From positions 6,884,001 to 6,948,000 of the forward strand of contig OU612075.1 in the NCBI GenBank assembly GCA_914767715.1: a stretch of DNA of 64,000 bases, given 5' to 3'. This document shows, piece by piece, positions 1 through 12,900 of the stretch. Under the pieces are notes generated by a model, which saw only the letters and a program-made list of their open reading frames with translations, did no database searches and had not been told where the DNA came from. How positions within the stretch are numbered: the first letter of the stretch is position 1; every line of letters starts with the position of its first letter. This stretch comes from Membranipora membranacea. Taxonomy: Eukaryota > Bryozoa > Gymnolaemata > Cheilostomatida > Membraniporidae. The position numbers were made by a program, and so were the translations under genes.

Positions 1-244
1 TTTTCCCTAAATAATATTATGTAGCCTGTTTGATGAACAAGAAGTTGAAGATAAAATCAGTTGTGAAGAGTCTGAAGTACAGTGCTAACAGAAGTATGAC
101 TGGAGCCCCGATTGACCGAGACAGTAATAAAATACTAATGATTTAACAAAAGGCACAGCTGATTATTTTTTCCCATTTGTTATGTACAATGTTAACAATG
201 GATGGTACTTCTCCTTGAAATGATGTTACCTACCACCTACTTAC
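1..244 (-). other. Intron of gene D after module X, running off the window
   Basis: No coding exon is recognised. By comparison with gene A, the next exon (FN3-like) would lie further left, outside the window. Confidence 0.5.
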
Positions 245-3200
245 CAGCCACAAACGGACGAATAGAAACAGTTCTTCCTTCTGTATTTGCTACTTGCAGA
301 GTGCCGTTTATGTTAATGTTTGATACATTACTATAACTGCCATAGTATGCGGTAGTTCCGCCTATAGCAAATGTCACTAGATTTCCAACACAATCACTGT
401 TGCTCTTCACAAAAATTGATGGTGAATCCCCTTGTTTTACCTTCACAAACTTATCTGTTATGAAATGGAAATTGACAGTACCAAGTCCTTGATCATTGTT
501 TAGCAATGTGTAATCAATGAGTTTGAAGACACTAGTGGTACTTCTACGCCTCCATACAGCTCCATAGGTTGAACATGGTATGCCGGATGACCGAGTGAAA
601 TACTGCCAAGCAACTAGATATCCATCTGCCTCGATAGGGTTCCTATGCATGATCACATAGTCATAACCACGGTTTCCTTTCTGACTGACTGTCAAACCCA
701 TGGCACCGGGAGCTTCATCTAACAACAAGAGAAGGTATTAATCTTAAAATATCCAAGTCATGGATTCCTTTATCAAAACTGTGAACAAAAATTTAGCAAT
801 CAAGATTATACAGGGGGCTAAGGGGATAAATGGGCTGTACAAGCAATGCGTCTTCAACTTTCTATCAATATCATTTTCCTGCAGGCAAGATGTATGTGCA
901 AATGTTATTGTGACAAGAGATCACTGCTTACTACAGTCACTGTTGTTATATACTTCATTTTACAAAATCTGTGTCAAAGGGGGGGGGGAGAAGAAGCAGA
1001 AGGCAACAGTCCTCTTTTATGGTTATTTCATGTTAGTGATCAACTAGAATCTGAAGATTTTAATGTAATTAAGTATGCTGATGATACTACCTTTTACCAA
1101 TCTTTTGACAAAAGTGGTGGCTCATTAGCCCAAGCTATTAATGGCACACAAGAATGGGGGCATAACAGCCTTATGCTTTTAAATTCTGAGAAAACAACTT
1201 TTATTAATTTTTTGTTAAACTACAAACACACATAATATGATCAGCCTGTTATACTAGACAATAATGTCAATATTGTGCCATCATCATCAATAAAGTTTTT
1301 AGGTGTCACACTGAATGACCACCTTACTTTAAGTTCTTATGTCGACAACATTGTATCATCGTGCAACTCAAAATTATTTTTACTGCGGCAGCTAAAGAAA
1401 TCTGGAATGAACTCTGATGGTCTTAAATGTTATTTACACAGCAAATATTAGATCTGTGATAAACTATGCCTCGCCTGCATGGTTTTCAATTTTATTCGAC
1501 ACTGATAAGACCAGGCTAGGAAAGTTTCAAAGGTCAGCAACCAGAATGATTTTACCTGATCTTAGTTACGATGAGCGCCTGGAAGTTTTAAATCTAACCA
1601 CTTCATCTGATATCAGTGCCAAACATTTTATGAAAAATGGCCAATGATCCAATGCATCCTCTTTTTAACTGTATAAAACGAAATACTGAATAGAATACTA
1701 GTATATCCTCTCGTAAGCCTACAATCTTTACACCAAACCTGTGCAGAACTGTAAAATGCGCCAAATCCTTTTTCCAATTTTTTATGAAGTATTTTTATAA
1801 CCTCTCTCTGATCTTTTTTTTCTATGCTATATCTTTATTAGTAGTTTCTACATGATTCTAACATTGTGCGCACTCGTTTTTATCAATATTTGATACTGAA
1901 TGCTTAAATAAACTAAACTAAACAAACAGTTGATATAAGATTTATAAGTCCTATCAATAATTTTCAAAAAGACTAGAGTATATCATTTTCTTCTCCATCA
2001 GAAAGAAACTCCAGTCGAGGGTACTTCCTAACCCCGAGCACAAAATAAGTTTGATATCTTACCAAGGTACCAGTGAGGTCGGTTGAAATACTGCCACTGA
2101 CTGTTGCTTTTACTTTGTATGCCGTCATCATCAGACCGCTTGTCCACGAGTTCACACTTCTTTTTGCTGTTTGAATTAGACTTGATAATTGACCTACAGT
2201 CTGTACCTCCAACATGATCCACACATCTTCTCATACAACTTCTGAGATTATCAGTAGGGCCATTGTTAATCTTGAAAACTCCATCGTTGAGATACTTGCC
2301 TTTCTCACCAGTCCATGGCTGCCAGAAACCTGAAAAATGGAAATATCTTTCATGCCGCAAACTGTAATTCTTTTACTGTTACTTGATATTTTTGTTGTTA
2401 TTTATTTTCAATTTTCAAACTTTATTGAGACAATATAAATATGTATAGATATATACATAAATATTCTATTGTATTTTCTGAGTTATTTTGCTGGCAACGC
2501 AGGTAATCCAATTGGGGCCAACCAAGAATTGTCTGCGAAAGAGATATTCAAAAGTGAACAAGGTCTGGTTAATAAAATTGAAAGGGCAGTTCATTACTTT
2601 TTCTTTTTCCATCTAGAAGCTTGAAAATGTTTAAAAGTTGGTTTTTGGATCCTGTTTATCCCTGCATTTGAAGTACTCTATGAGAAAATTGAAAACCAAC
2701 AAACTATTTTACAAAATGAATGATGCAAACCAAACTGATTGAGTGACCAGTTGCTAACTACCACTATATTATAACTTCAACTTGTGTCTATATATTTTGG
2801 GTTTTTGAGCCTGAATATATATTTATGAATAGAAAAACCTACCTGCACAGATAGGTCTGAGTGAGTACTGGTAGGCAGCAGCACCCAGAGGTACAGCTGT
2901 TTGATTGTTCTCCTCCAGCAGCTCACACCTCATATCAGACTGTCCGTAATTTACAGCAGCACAGATGAAGGTGCTCTCCTCAACACATTTCCTCTGACAT
3001 TCAGCCAGACCCTCCCGATCAGCAAGAGTCACAACTTTAGGATCACCAGATATGTATGGGACTAGTTTCTTTTCTGCTTCAGTAATCCAGTCACAAGAGA
3101 GAGCTGTAACAGAAACAGAGCGTGATAAAAAATTTTTTGTACATGTGACAGTGGGTACGGAGCGAGATACAACTAAAAAGAATTATAAAAAATATCCTTA

Positions 3201-4013
3201 CACTCACCCAATATTTAATGTCAATGAGTAAAACTAACAAACTGTAATTATTATAACTTACTATGAATACTGATGATGTAATAAATTGTAATAAATGCCC
3301 TATTATGAAGAGTTACTTGCTCCTTTTGCTGGAGATAATAACTCCTTTAAACATTGACATTTTTGGCACTAAAGGGATGACTGAAACAATGTTAGCGATA
3401 ATTAATTAATGATGAATGAAATCAACCGATATGAGGAGAAGCATAGGGGGTGTCAGAAATCAAGTAACTAAAGTAAAATATCGACAAAAACTGAACCCAT
3501 CGTCACACCCGACGCTGCACTCGTAATCTACAACATTTTGAGCTGCTGCCCACATGCACCACCCTGACCAACGAATTATGTCTGATCGCTTGTCCCGCTC
3601 TTAAAGTACACCTGTGGTATATGTTGATAGTAATATTCTTCATTGTTCGTTATTCTGTCAGATGCACGGCACCAAACCTCTATACCATAGAAGGGATGGG
3701 AAGCAAAAAGGGAAACTACCTTCCATTTAATTTCCCAATTTAAGTAGGGGCTTGCTGAACTTTTACCACAGGGACCTGATTTTTTTATGTTTTGTCTTTG
3801 ACCAGCGCCAGTTTTTACACCGAATTTCACGGCTTGTATGTCAGTGGTAGTATTATATCCATCCATCAGACCTAAAAATCTCTCTCACTCTTTGATTATT
3901 ATTATTTTTGATAAATGCGGAAATCACATCATACCTTGAGAAGAGCCAAAGTAGAATAAGGTCAGGATCACCAGCACTGGAATTAAACGGCAGCATATAG
4001 CTTCTGACATCAT
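1..4013 (-). CDS. Gene D: 5' part of a receptor tyrosine phosphatase-like gene (partial, runs off the left edge)
   Basis: Four minus-strand exons join in phase: 3935-4013 (start and signal peptide), 2843-3103 (first PAN-like module), 2063-2329 (second PAN-like module) and 245-718 (module X). Each has a GT donor and AG acceptor. The order and phases match gene A, which continues into FN3-like, transmembrane and two phosphatase domains. By homology gene D should be a cell-surface receptor phosphatase whose remaining exons lie left of the window. No stop or frameshift is visible in these four exons, unlike gene A. Intron 3 carries a LINE fragment, and intron 1 keeps the empty site of the transposon that sits in gene A. 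The phosphatase assignment is inferred from gene A because no catalytic exon of gene D is in the window. Confidence 0.75.
245..718 (-). CDS. Gene D exon 4: module X (unrecognised beta-rich ectodomain)
   Basis: A single 158-codon exon running from DEAPGAMG to RPFVAG. It includes the stretches DGYLVAWQYFTRSSG, FKLIDYTLL and GLGTVNFHFITDKFVK. The same module occurs in gene A with nine more residues. Alternating hydrophobic residues and the xVAWxYFxxxxGxxxxxVWR pattern suggest a beta-sandwich found in other invertebrate extracellular proteins, but I cannot assign a family. Two cysteines (SGIPC and SDC) could form a disulphide. Confidence 0.6.
1020..1926 (+). mobile_element. LINE (CR1-like) 3' fragment with degenerate reverse transcriptase
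   Basis: Plus-strand frames encode reverse-transcriptase remnants: KYADDTTFYQSF (catalytic YADD), EKTTFINF, KFLGVTLNDHLTLSSYV, LRQLKKSG, then RSVINYASPAWF and LSYDERLEVLNL. This is the typical C-terminal part of CR1-like LINE pol proteins. The frame is broken by a stop near 1235 and a shift near 1415. The fragment ends in an A-rich ataaactaaactaaac tail near 1926. It lies in gene D intron 3, which is about 830 bases longer than the same intron in gene A, so it inserted after the duplication or was lost from A. Confidence 0.8.
2063..2329 (-). CDS. Gene D exon 3: second PAN-like module
   Basis: Eighty-nine residues, Cys-rich, with SCMRRCVDHVGG, CRSIIKS, KCELVDKR and a closing HWYL. The CxxxC...C...C-E-L-V-D-K-R pattern is PAN/apple-like. 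Exon length is identical to gene A exon 3 (19,697-19,963), and the two are highly similar. The acceptor is TTTTTCAG and the donor GTAAGA. Confidence 0.7.
2843..3103 (-). CDS. Gene D exon 2: first PAN/apple-like module
   Basis: An 87-residue Cys-rich module beginning ALSCDWIT. It contains the spacing C-x3-C (CQRKC), then FICAAVNYG, CELLEENN and a closing PICA. This cysteine and hydrophobic pattern resembles PAN/apple modules, which bind proteins or sugars outside the cell. The exon is open throughout and is the intact counterpart of gene A exon 2, which has lost five bases. Confidence 0.7.
3935..4013 (-). CDS. Gene D exon 1: initiator Met and signal peptide
   Basis: Reads from a double ATG (Met-Met-Ser-Glu) through a hydrophobic run, VLVILTLFYF, to SSQ and a GTATGA donor. 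This is a typical N-terminal signal peptide of about 25 residues. The start is chosen because the same ATG-ATG and 79-base exon recur at 42,107-42,185 (gene A), and because the first base of a split Ala codon joins in phase to exon 2 at 3103. Confidence 0.8.
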
Positions 4014-6868
4014 TAATAATTACTCCTGTCAGCAGGTTTGACATATATTCCAACCTAAAACAGCAGAAACCAACGTTTAGTGTCTAAGATCAGAATCTTG
4101 ATTCTAAACAATCTGTGTCATCCCTCAATTTTAGCTTTAAAATCAAGCACACCAAATTGAATTGAACTAGAAATGCTCTTTATCTATATCTAATCTAAAA
4201 CGCTCCAGTGATGAAGGCTTCACTTATTCGTGCTGAGTTGGTGTGCAAGCAAACTTCCTATAGTGGATAGTAGAGACTGGATTTGTTTGGCAAAAGAAAG
4301 CTGATAAGTCTATGTTAGATATGGAGTTCAATGAGGTCACACCTATTTGGAGTGGTTGCAAACTTCCTCATCCACTTATAAAATGCCCACAGTACAGCTG
4401 CTCAAAAGCTTTGGGAAATAACTCAGAAAGGGTAACTCCAAACAAATTGAACTGAGCAACAGCAGTATGATCACGATTTGCATGCACTTACTTTCTCAAT
4501 GAATCAATTTAACGCTCTGCAAAACTTCCTATAAGGATAATTTAGCTGTCTCCCATATCTCCTTTATGCCTAGATACACACAATTTTTTTTATGGCTGTA
4601 TTATTTCAAGATAGAAGGGTCTGGAACGGGGGAGGGTAATTTCCATGATAATGTAGGGATCGCCTGTTTCACAGATGAGCTATGATCTCGGTAGGGTTCC
4701 TAGCAATCAATTATCCAGTAGAAGTGCTTTGAATGATTGACCATATTCGAAGCTTTTATAACTTTCTCGAGAGCTACCTCAAAAATTGTCAGTCCCCAAA
4801 AGTAATGGAAGATTAGTTTCCACACTGAACTCTAATCACACAATAAGGCCTGACTTCCTGTTTATATTCATAAATTAAGTCAGAATAAATAATCTTAATA
4901 AGGAAGTTATTTGTTTGAGGTTTAAACCCTAGAACACACTTGTAGCCTCCGGCGACGGACTGATATTGCAAATGCCGCGTATAGAGGTGCGGCGTAGCCC
5001 CTTCATACACACAAGACGGGATTCCTCCGCGTCCAGAGTGACCACAAGGTTCATTATGTTTTCATATGTCAATGTGGCATCAATTTGAGGGCCAATCATT
5101 AACATGGGATTAGCATTTAGGTCAACCGCCGTACACAATGGTTCTGGTTTGTTCATTAAAATTAAGGAACTGTGTTGTTTCGAAGCAGTGGCAGCGGTGG
5201 CGGCGTAGATAAATGGATAGCGCATGCATACCTATCTTCATTGTTGGAGGCCCGGGTTCAAATCCTGGCCCCGGCAGATCTCTTTTCATTCATCATTAGA
5301 TATGGGAGGGAACCACTCATTAGAGGCATGGAACCATAGTGACTGCGTCATGACTGCTGCTAATGCAACCCCAGCCTCACATATGTATGGAATATGAGTT
5401 TTGATTAGGGCTGTCGTGGTCGATTTGCTTGGGCTCTCGAAAAAAATGGGGCTGAGACATGAATGAGTTCATTAAATAAATGTTTTGCCCAAGAATAAGT
5501 TTGTTCCCTCTGACGGAAGAAGGATATTCTCAAAATCCCTCTAACAAGGTGTGGTGCCACAACAATCCAGGGGGAACAACAGTGTCATTGGGCAAGACAT
5601 GCAACTCAATACGCTAGCCGCTGGATCGTTTCCAAAGTTTTATTATAAGAGCATAGTCAACAAAAAGCAGCATGAATTTGTGTCTCACTTGTCAGTCTCA
5701 AGCTAATATTGACAATTGGACACTATAAGTAGCACATACCTTATTAGCAATGATTATTGACCTTCAATCAGGGTTTCAGTTACACTAGGTCTCCACAAGT
5801 GATGTCACATTAGTCATCTGTTGTAGAAAAACAGGTTAGCTTACAGCTAAGCATCTGCGATGTGAAACGCTTAAAAGCTCCACAAATATTTACCTATTAG
5901 CTTTCTTAATATCTGAGGTAACTTCCTTGTTGATAAGAGTTTCAGATTTGTGCTGATAGTAGTAGTTTTGTGTTTGATCATTATTACCATTGTCCGTATC
6001 TAAGCAAACGTATGTTGTAAGGTGTTGATTTAGATAATTAACTCCGTTATACGAATTTGGGTCGTACAAAAAAACGTATTGGTGACCGCACTCTATTGAA
6101 AGGTTTTATAAAAAGCGCTGTCACTGAGAGTAACAAACTATGCTTGAGAATGACTAAGGAGAAACCTTGTTGCTTGCACAAACAGAACTCGACTTGATGA
6201 ATGTGGATAAGAATGAGAGCAACTTCCAAAAAACTGGTGAGCTTCGTTTTCTCTTGAGAACATTTAATGTAATAATCATGATTAACAGTTCAATAATCAT
6301 TACTGAAGGCTATGCAGTGTTAGCGTTAGAAGCTAAAGACAAGGAACGAATTGTCAAAAGTTTAAATAATTTATCTTCTCTCTTCAGATGGGAAAACAAA
6401 ACGGTACCAAGCATTATGTCCCTCACTGAGGATGCACACCTGCTGGTGACATTTCAACAAATAAATCATTCATAGAATTAAATTTCGTTATTATGAAAAG
6501 ACCGTATTGGCCAAATATTTAATGTAAGATTTCCCAGAGAGTGATAGTCATAAAAATGTGCAATAATTTAAAAGGATTTCAACCTACTTTTGTTGGCATT
6601 ATTGGCATTAAGGTGATGATGATGTATTTTTGCAAAGGGGCAGGGTGCCATTGAACTGTATATTATCTTTGTACGTTACCATGACTTGGTTTCTGATACT
6701 GCCTCCAAATTAGGTAAATATACCCTGCCATCTCAAGGGCCGGTTCATCACATCCATATGATGTGACTCTGGGAATATTGCAAAATCATACACGCTACAC
6801 ACTATGGCTTATTTCAGTGTAAAGTGTAAGTGTATTACTTATTCCATTCAGTTCACAGTTTCCCATAA
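4014..6868 (-). other. Spacer upstream of gene D, duplicated at 42.2-45.2 kb
   Basis: No convincing exon. This stretch is closely similar, in order, to 42,186-45,200 upstream of gene A, so it was copied with the genes and should hold gene D's 5' UTR and promoter. Landmarks shared by the two copies include the tract beginning ctaagatcagaatcttgatt at 4082 and 42,256 and a tract near 5880-6170 matching 43,800-44,110. I see no decisive TATA box. The copies differ by a SINE at about 5.05-5.33 kb here and a foldback element at 44.55-45.03 kb in the other. Confidence 0.55.
5055..5335 (+). mobile_element. tRNA-derived SINE-like insertion
   Basis: The segment 5180-5278 contains an A-box-like GGCGTAGATAAATGGATAGC and a perfect B-box GGTTCAAATCC set in a pairable T-arm (CCGGG/CCTGG). 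The duplicated spacer at about 43.23 kb runs straight through without these bases, from the shared gaccacaaggttcat to the shared tgcgtcatg. The insertion is therefore about 270 bases. It is a tRNA-like head rather than a functional tRNA gene because no full cloverleaf can be drawn. Confidence 0.55.
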
Positions 6869-6949
6869 TCACTTCACTCCAAAGTTTGAGTAATCGTTGA
6901 AATCTGACAGATATGAAGATACAAAGTCATAAAGAAGCTCAAAGCTTTC
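6869..6949 (-). pseudogene. Gene A orphan exon 28 (C-terminal end of D2)
   Basis: An intact 81-base terminal exon encoding ESFELLYDFVSSYLSDFN and ending in FGVK and TGA, with a normal acceptor. Gene B uses the same exon (52248-52328). In gene A the preceding donor has been deleted, so nothing visible can splice into it. Confidence 0.7.
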
Positions 6950-9900
6950 CTGAAAATAGAACAAAAATAAATCATCGGAGTCTAGCGTTCCGTTTACTAT
7001 GTTAGTTTTACGTTAATGATATCGGACACCATCCCTTGGTTAAGATTCATTTCTTACAACAATATGTTATTTGGATTTGAACTAATGATTTAACTCAGAA
7101 GAAAACTTTACATAACCATATCTAGGATAGCCGTACGGATTTATAAAGGAGTGGAGAATTTTGTAACTCAGACGATATGTGGAACTAAACATGGTGTACA
7201 CTTTAGCTAATCAACTCATTATGTAGGAACTATATTGAAACAACTGCTCCTGCTCAATTCTCGCTCTCTGATACAGATTCAGGGCCACTATAAGAAGACC
7301 AGTCAGTCTACTTCCATTCCTGTAATGATATGAAGATGGAATAAACATATCGCAGCAGATCTGAAAGTCCCCTAATAATGATAATTTGACAAAGCTGTGA
7401 TGAAACATTGTGCGTAGCGCAAAGTCTTTTTTGTGATTTCTACCAGCAGACTCATGTTCACTAGTGCTGTGGCTCACTTGAAATTTGCACAGGCTTCGGT
7501 TTGGACACCCCTGAACTATGTGATCGGTCAAAGTCAAAATGATTTTGGTACTGGAAGGGAATCAAACCCTCAACAGACTGGTAAGTGACAGACATGCTTA
7601 CCACTGAACCAAACTGAAAGTCACCCATAGTCTCATAAACATGCTAGAAATTTGACAAACGATAAAGAACAGTAACATAATTTACCTGCATAACACTGTG
7701 ACGACGTCACGTCCTGAGGTTACATATTTCTCTAGTTTGGTACATAGACTGACCAGCTGAGCTTCCGAGGGGAGGTTACTTTTCATTTCTACCTCAATAT
7801 GCAGCACTTCATGAGTTATCTATGTGTATGTGGGAATAAAATCATCCATCAATAAGTCAGTACTTTTTGTAATTTATCTTAAAAGCGGTTCAACCTGTTG
7901 TTCAAACGTTCTCAGACTTATTTTGCACTTATGTGTAACATAGCATGTCCCTAGGTTGTCAATCAGTTAAAGCGCAATACACGCCAACGCCAACAATCAC
8001 AAACGCGAATGTGGTTGACTGTGGGCTCACCTGGGAGCTAGTCGAGCACAGTAGTGTATCTTCTGTAGCATTGAGGCTATCCTCACCTCCCCCAGTGATC
8101 AAGTTTGACGAGAGACACTTCACAGTTAATCCAGAATATGTCTGTTCTGTATCAACTTCATCCGGCCAATAGAGGTCCTCATCCTGTTAAGCAATAAGGG
8201 TAGTTGTTCTGGGTTGGAAATTGTCTTTCTCCAATACACAAGCTTTTTGCAACTTTTAAGTACAATACGGTCATGACATTCTGTTTGTTTTAGGCAGAGG
8301 TATCGTCACCATGGTCGTACATATTCTTAGGTTAACAAATCATAACTAAATATCAAACATTTGGATATTATGTCATGTTGACTTTACCATGGTGTAAATC
8401 AGTTAAACATGTGGGCTCAAACACGAATAAAATACATGAAGTTTATTATGTATAGTAGTGATATTATTTTAAACCACTTTCAATCCCAAAAAATGACAAA
8501 ATTTGAATCAGATACTGGTAGCAGTCTAGCCACACTCACCAAGCAATCATTCAGATAGACAATGACAGATGTCTTCTTCTCTATGATCAGAGACCAGAAA
8601 TCTGCTCTGGTATCTGGGAGTGGTGTTTGTGTAGCAATGAAACCTCTCCTCGTCTGATACGACTGAAGATGAGAGAAACACTGATATATATTCACGGATT
8701 AGGGGAACATATCTGACCCTGAGCAGGCAAATGGAAATTTATGTATGATTGCTGGATTCGATTTCTCATCTTTGATTGGCTCAAAAGTTCAGTAATGTTA
8801 CAACCAACCCCTTGCAGAACATTGGTCAAGTAGCTTGCCTGAGTTTTTAAAGGTCGTTGCTGGGATGTCATCCATTGCATTACTTTAAAGATGCCAGAAT
8901 TTTCGCTAGATCCGATTACTGACACCAAGTCATAATACTGATTTGATTTCTCCACTGATAGCCATCCTGTACATTCGACCACTAACTTAACAACGTATTA
9001 ATATCAATGAAGAAGGATTATTTCACAAACCAGCTCATAATTGTCATAGGTTCTGATTTTGCGTGTACTGTATGGGCACATAAAAATAGCTATATTGAAA
9101 TCGTAGGCCTATGTTTATTTTTATGTAGGGGAGCAGCCCGGTTTGGGTTATTGGTTCAGGGAAATGTATTACAAACAAAACCATCACTAATTTTGCCATC
9201 AGTTGATGTGATAATTACTCACATCAACGGTGACCGCATTAATGTAATCATCTGGAGTAGACTTTCCTGCTAATATTACTCTTGCGTTATCCACTACAAA
9301 AAAAAGAAGCCAGTCTTACCTTTATGATCTGATCTACATCAGAACATGAATTACCTTATACCATGGTTTGAGTCAACTTATAACTTGTCACATTCTCACA
9401 AAGAGCTGATAGCCAGAAAAAAAAGGTAAGATAGAGACTACCACTTTCAAAATACCATGAGACAAGATATTTTGAACACTAGTGCAGCTTTCATTTATCA
9501 ATTATAATGCACCAGATTACGGGACATGTCAGCAGATTACTGAAGTATATACATCTATCAAACAAACACTTATGAGGGAGAAGCTGGTTTTGACCGTGGG
9601 TGAATAAACAATGCCTTCAAATCATACCCTAGTGTACCATGTAAAAGGCAATGAGCAGCATTCCTCATCTATTGTTAACCAAAATACTGATATATGATTA
9701 AATGGGCAATCTGACTCACGTGGTAATACCCTTCCATCTTTGTTTTTGCTTTGGTTTTCCTCCATGTTACCATGAGAGAAAGCTGTCGGCTTGAGAATAG
9801 GTGAGGTAAGTCGAATCTTGTTAAACTGATCCTTCATAATGGTTGGATTTCCTCGGCCAGGCTACCAAGAAAACAGCAATAACATCGGGTCATGTTCTTG

Positions 9901-12900
9901 GATCATGCAGGATAGACATATCATCTATGAAAGTATTGTTGAGGACAGATATATTTGAAGTTGTGCCCTCTCCTTACGTAGGGACATAACTCATAACGCT
10001 TAGGTCTTGCAACAATGATGTGTTGATTGACATATGCAAATTTTATCTTATAATTTGATTGCTGTAAGAGTCAGAGTAAAAGACAATCACAAAAAACAGA
10101 CCTCCAAAGCCAACATTGTCTATTTGTAAATTATATTCATATTAAATTCAAATACCATTCGCTTGTAAAAAGAAACAAATATCTGACGCGAAGGATTTTA
10201 TGGGCAGGTGTGTAGAAAGATGAGATCTGACCGCAAAATGGCTACAAGACCATAAACAAAATATGGGGTTTCTATTTCCCAAAGACGTGCATCTTTCTGA
10301 CTTCATGTTCAGTATTTAGTTATGTTTGATCCATTGTCTAATTAGATAAGAATTTTATACTTACCTGTTTCCATTTATCGAGGACAGACTGGAACTGTGA
10401 ACAATCTACAGCTGTATCACCACAAGTAAGAGCCTCTGATACAATACTGTACAGGAATGAGTATTGTGTCTATAAATGAACACAAAAACTATGTACAATG
10501 TATGAAGAAGTGTCTAACATTTTGTGACACCAGATAAAACACGCCCACAACTATTTCGGAACACAATCGGACTAGCCAAGTCGAGCCTTCTGAGCTAGGT
10601 TAGATTGTTGGCCTGGAGGTGGTTGCTGTCTCACACTGACAAGCCATTCAGCCTTGTTTGATTGTATCAGGGCTATGACTCCCAGTTGTCCATCTATTTA
10701 AGTTTACCCTTTTGCCTCTTTGAAAAGGGGGAGATGGATATTTTAAGGTATTAGGTGGGAATCAAGGCATTGTGTGGAACAAATCTTTGAGGTGAAATTA
10801 ACCATGATGAAGATATAAGTTATCAACAGCAGAGAAAAGCAGTAAAACAGTGCAACTCAATATGCAAAGCAGATATATAATATCAGAGACCGAACTGCGA
10901 ATATTATTATTAATACATTGAAGTATTCACAAATTGTTTGCGAAAGCGCACCACCCCCCCCCCCCCCCTTCTTTAGTTTCATAACAACTACTCACAGCTG
11001 TTTGCACCATTTGTGTTCTCTGAAGTCTCATATTATGTACATATCTCATCACATTAATAGTCTGATGTCCAGATTTCTTTGAGTCATGTGCCTCATCTAC
11101 CAGGAGGTCTAAACCGATAAATGTTCCAGTCCGACCCACTCCATCACTGGTAAAATGGCAATTACAGAGAATCATATTTTAGGTTTAGAGGAAACACCGG
11201 ATAGACATCTGTTAGCTTATATTAGGCAATATTAGAATTAATTTTCTCAGAGTGTGCTCAAACAACATACAAATTATACCACCAAATGATTTTTTTTCTA
11301 CTTGCTAAAGGTGAATGAAAAACAAGAGTGTCCTCTATTGTTCAAAGTGTAGGCAAAAATAAGTAATTGTTGCTTTTTGGTTCTTTCTCATAAGTGAAAC
11401 TGGCAACCTATTGTATTGCAGTTCCGAACAAGACTTGTCAAATATAAAAATCACTCTGGCTCTCTGGCGCTCTGGCATTGAACAACAGGTATTTTATTTG
11501 TGATAAATTAATTTTCAAATTTGTTTTACCTGCAATGAACGATGACAGCATTTTTGTGGGAGTTCATGTCTTGTTTCACTCGATGTCTCAAGCTAAGAAG
11601 GCCTGGTGTTGTTGGTACTCCGTGATCGGGCCACTGAGTGAAGTGGAAGTGTTTTACATGTCTAGCTGGACCCTGAAATATTGAAAACAATATTAAATAA
11701 TATGAATTGTATTTACCGTTTATAGAAGTAAATACCACCATTAAAATCACTAAAACAGCAAAAATAGTCCGATGTAGATTTTCACTCTTTAAATAGGAGT
11801 GTACATGTTTGATGTACTAGAACATCAAGAAAGACCATTCTGTGTGCGAAAATATTGAAATGGATGAAAGCAAATCAGCTTTTGTAGATATCACAAACGG
11901 TGAATAGCATATGCATGGAAGTCTTCTATAGATACAATCAGCCGCTCATCTTAACTTACATTTTTGAAGGAGTATTTGAGTTTTCTGACCACATATTCTG
12001 CAAACTGCTGTTCCTCAACAAGTGTGATGGTGAAATTACCTATTGTCACTTTACCTGTATCCTCAGGCCAGTACACAGCGCACTTCAGCTGTGTATGAAA
12101 ATTGATTATAATTATTTGTAGATTTTCACTGTGTACCATGTAAATTTCGAGCTCGAACTGAGTTGTCCCCTCTTGGCTTGCCCTAGAAAGTTTATATTAT
12201 TTAAAAAAATCCATGACAAAATTATGTGGCAGACCGATAGGAAGTTATATCTGATAAATCTAAGGGCAAAAATATGGTAAGACTCTTACCTTTCCAGCCT
12301 CTATTGGATTGGTGAGCATAACAACTGTTGACGACGTTGTGTCATGGATAAGTCTCCACGTATCTTCTTTTGTGGTTTTGTTCGGTCCTGTGAGAATAAT
12401 TACATTTATACAATTCATTGAAAGTTTATCACATCCACAATTTTCAAAGTATTTCCTGATTACTAATTAAGATTAGATTGCATTGGCTGTGCGATGCATT
12501 TCTCATGAATCTGCTCATGCTCATGGATATAGTATCGTATCGCTATCATCTAGTAAATATCTTTCTACTTTTGATACCAAAACATTAACACTTATGGTTA
12601 AAAAAGAGTTTCTGCTTATATTATACCTTGGGAAGCTATGAAATGTTCTTTTCCATTGTAATCCTGTAATAATGTTTGATAATATAATATGAATAAGTGT
12701 CCAATAACAGATCCATGTGAGAATATTTGGTAAAAGACTCTTTAGATCAGTTTTGGTATATAGACTATGATGAACATGCTATTAGCATATATTATGTACT
12801 AGAGTAGTTTAGTTTAGAGGTACGAGGGAATGGCAATGCATAGCACGACTATTTTTCATGGATGTATATTTGTATGCAACCTCAAATTTAATGTGCATTC

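Noticed and set aside
4813-5225. Minus-strand open frames upstream of gene D
   Set aside because: They differ in frame from the duplicated spacer at 43 kb and overlap the SINE insertion, so there is no sign of selection on protein.
5180-5278. A functional tRNA gene
   Set aside because: The B-box and T-arm are good, but the acceptor stem and anticodon arm do not pair. The paralogous empty site shows a SINE insertion.
10956-10975. Poly-C run as a functional element
   Set aside because: A simple homopolymer in an intron next to exon 20; probably slippage, with uncertain length.
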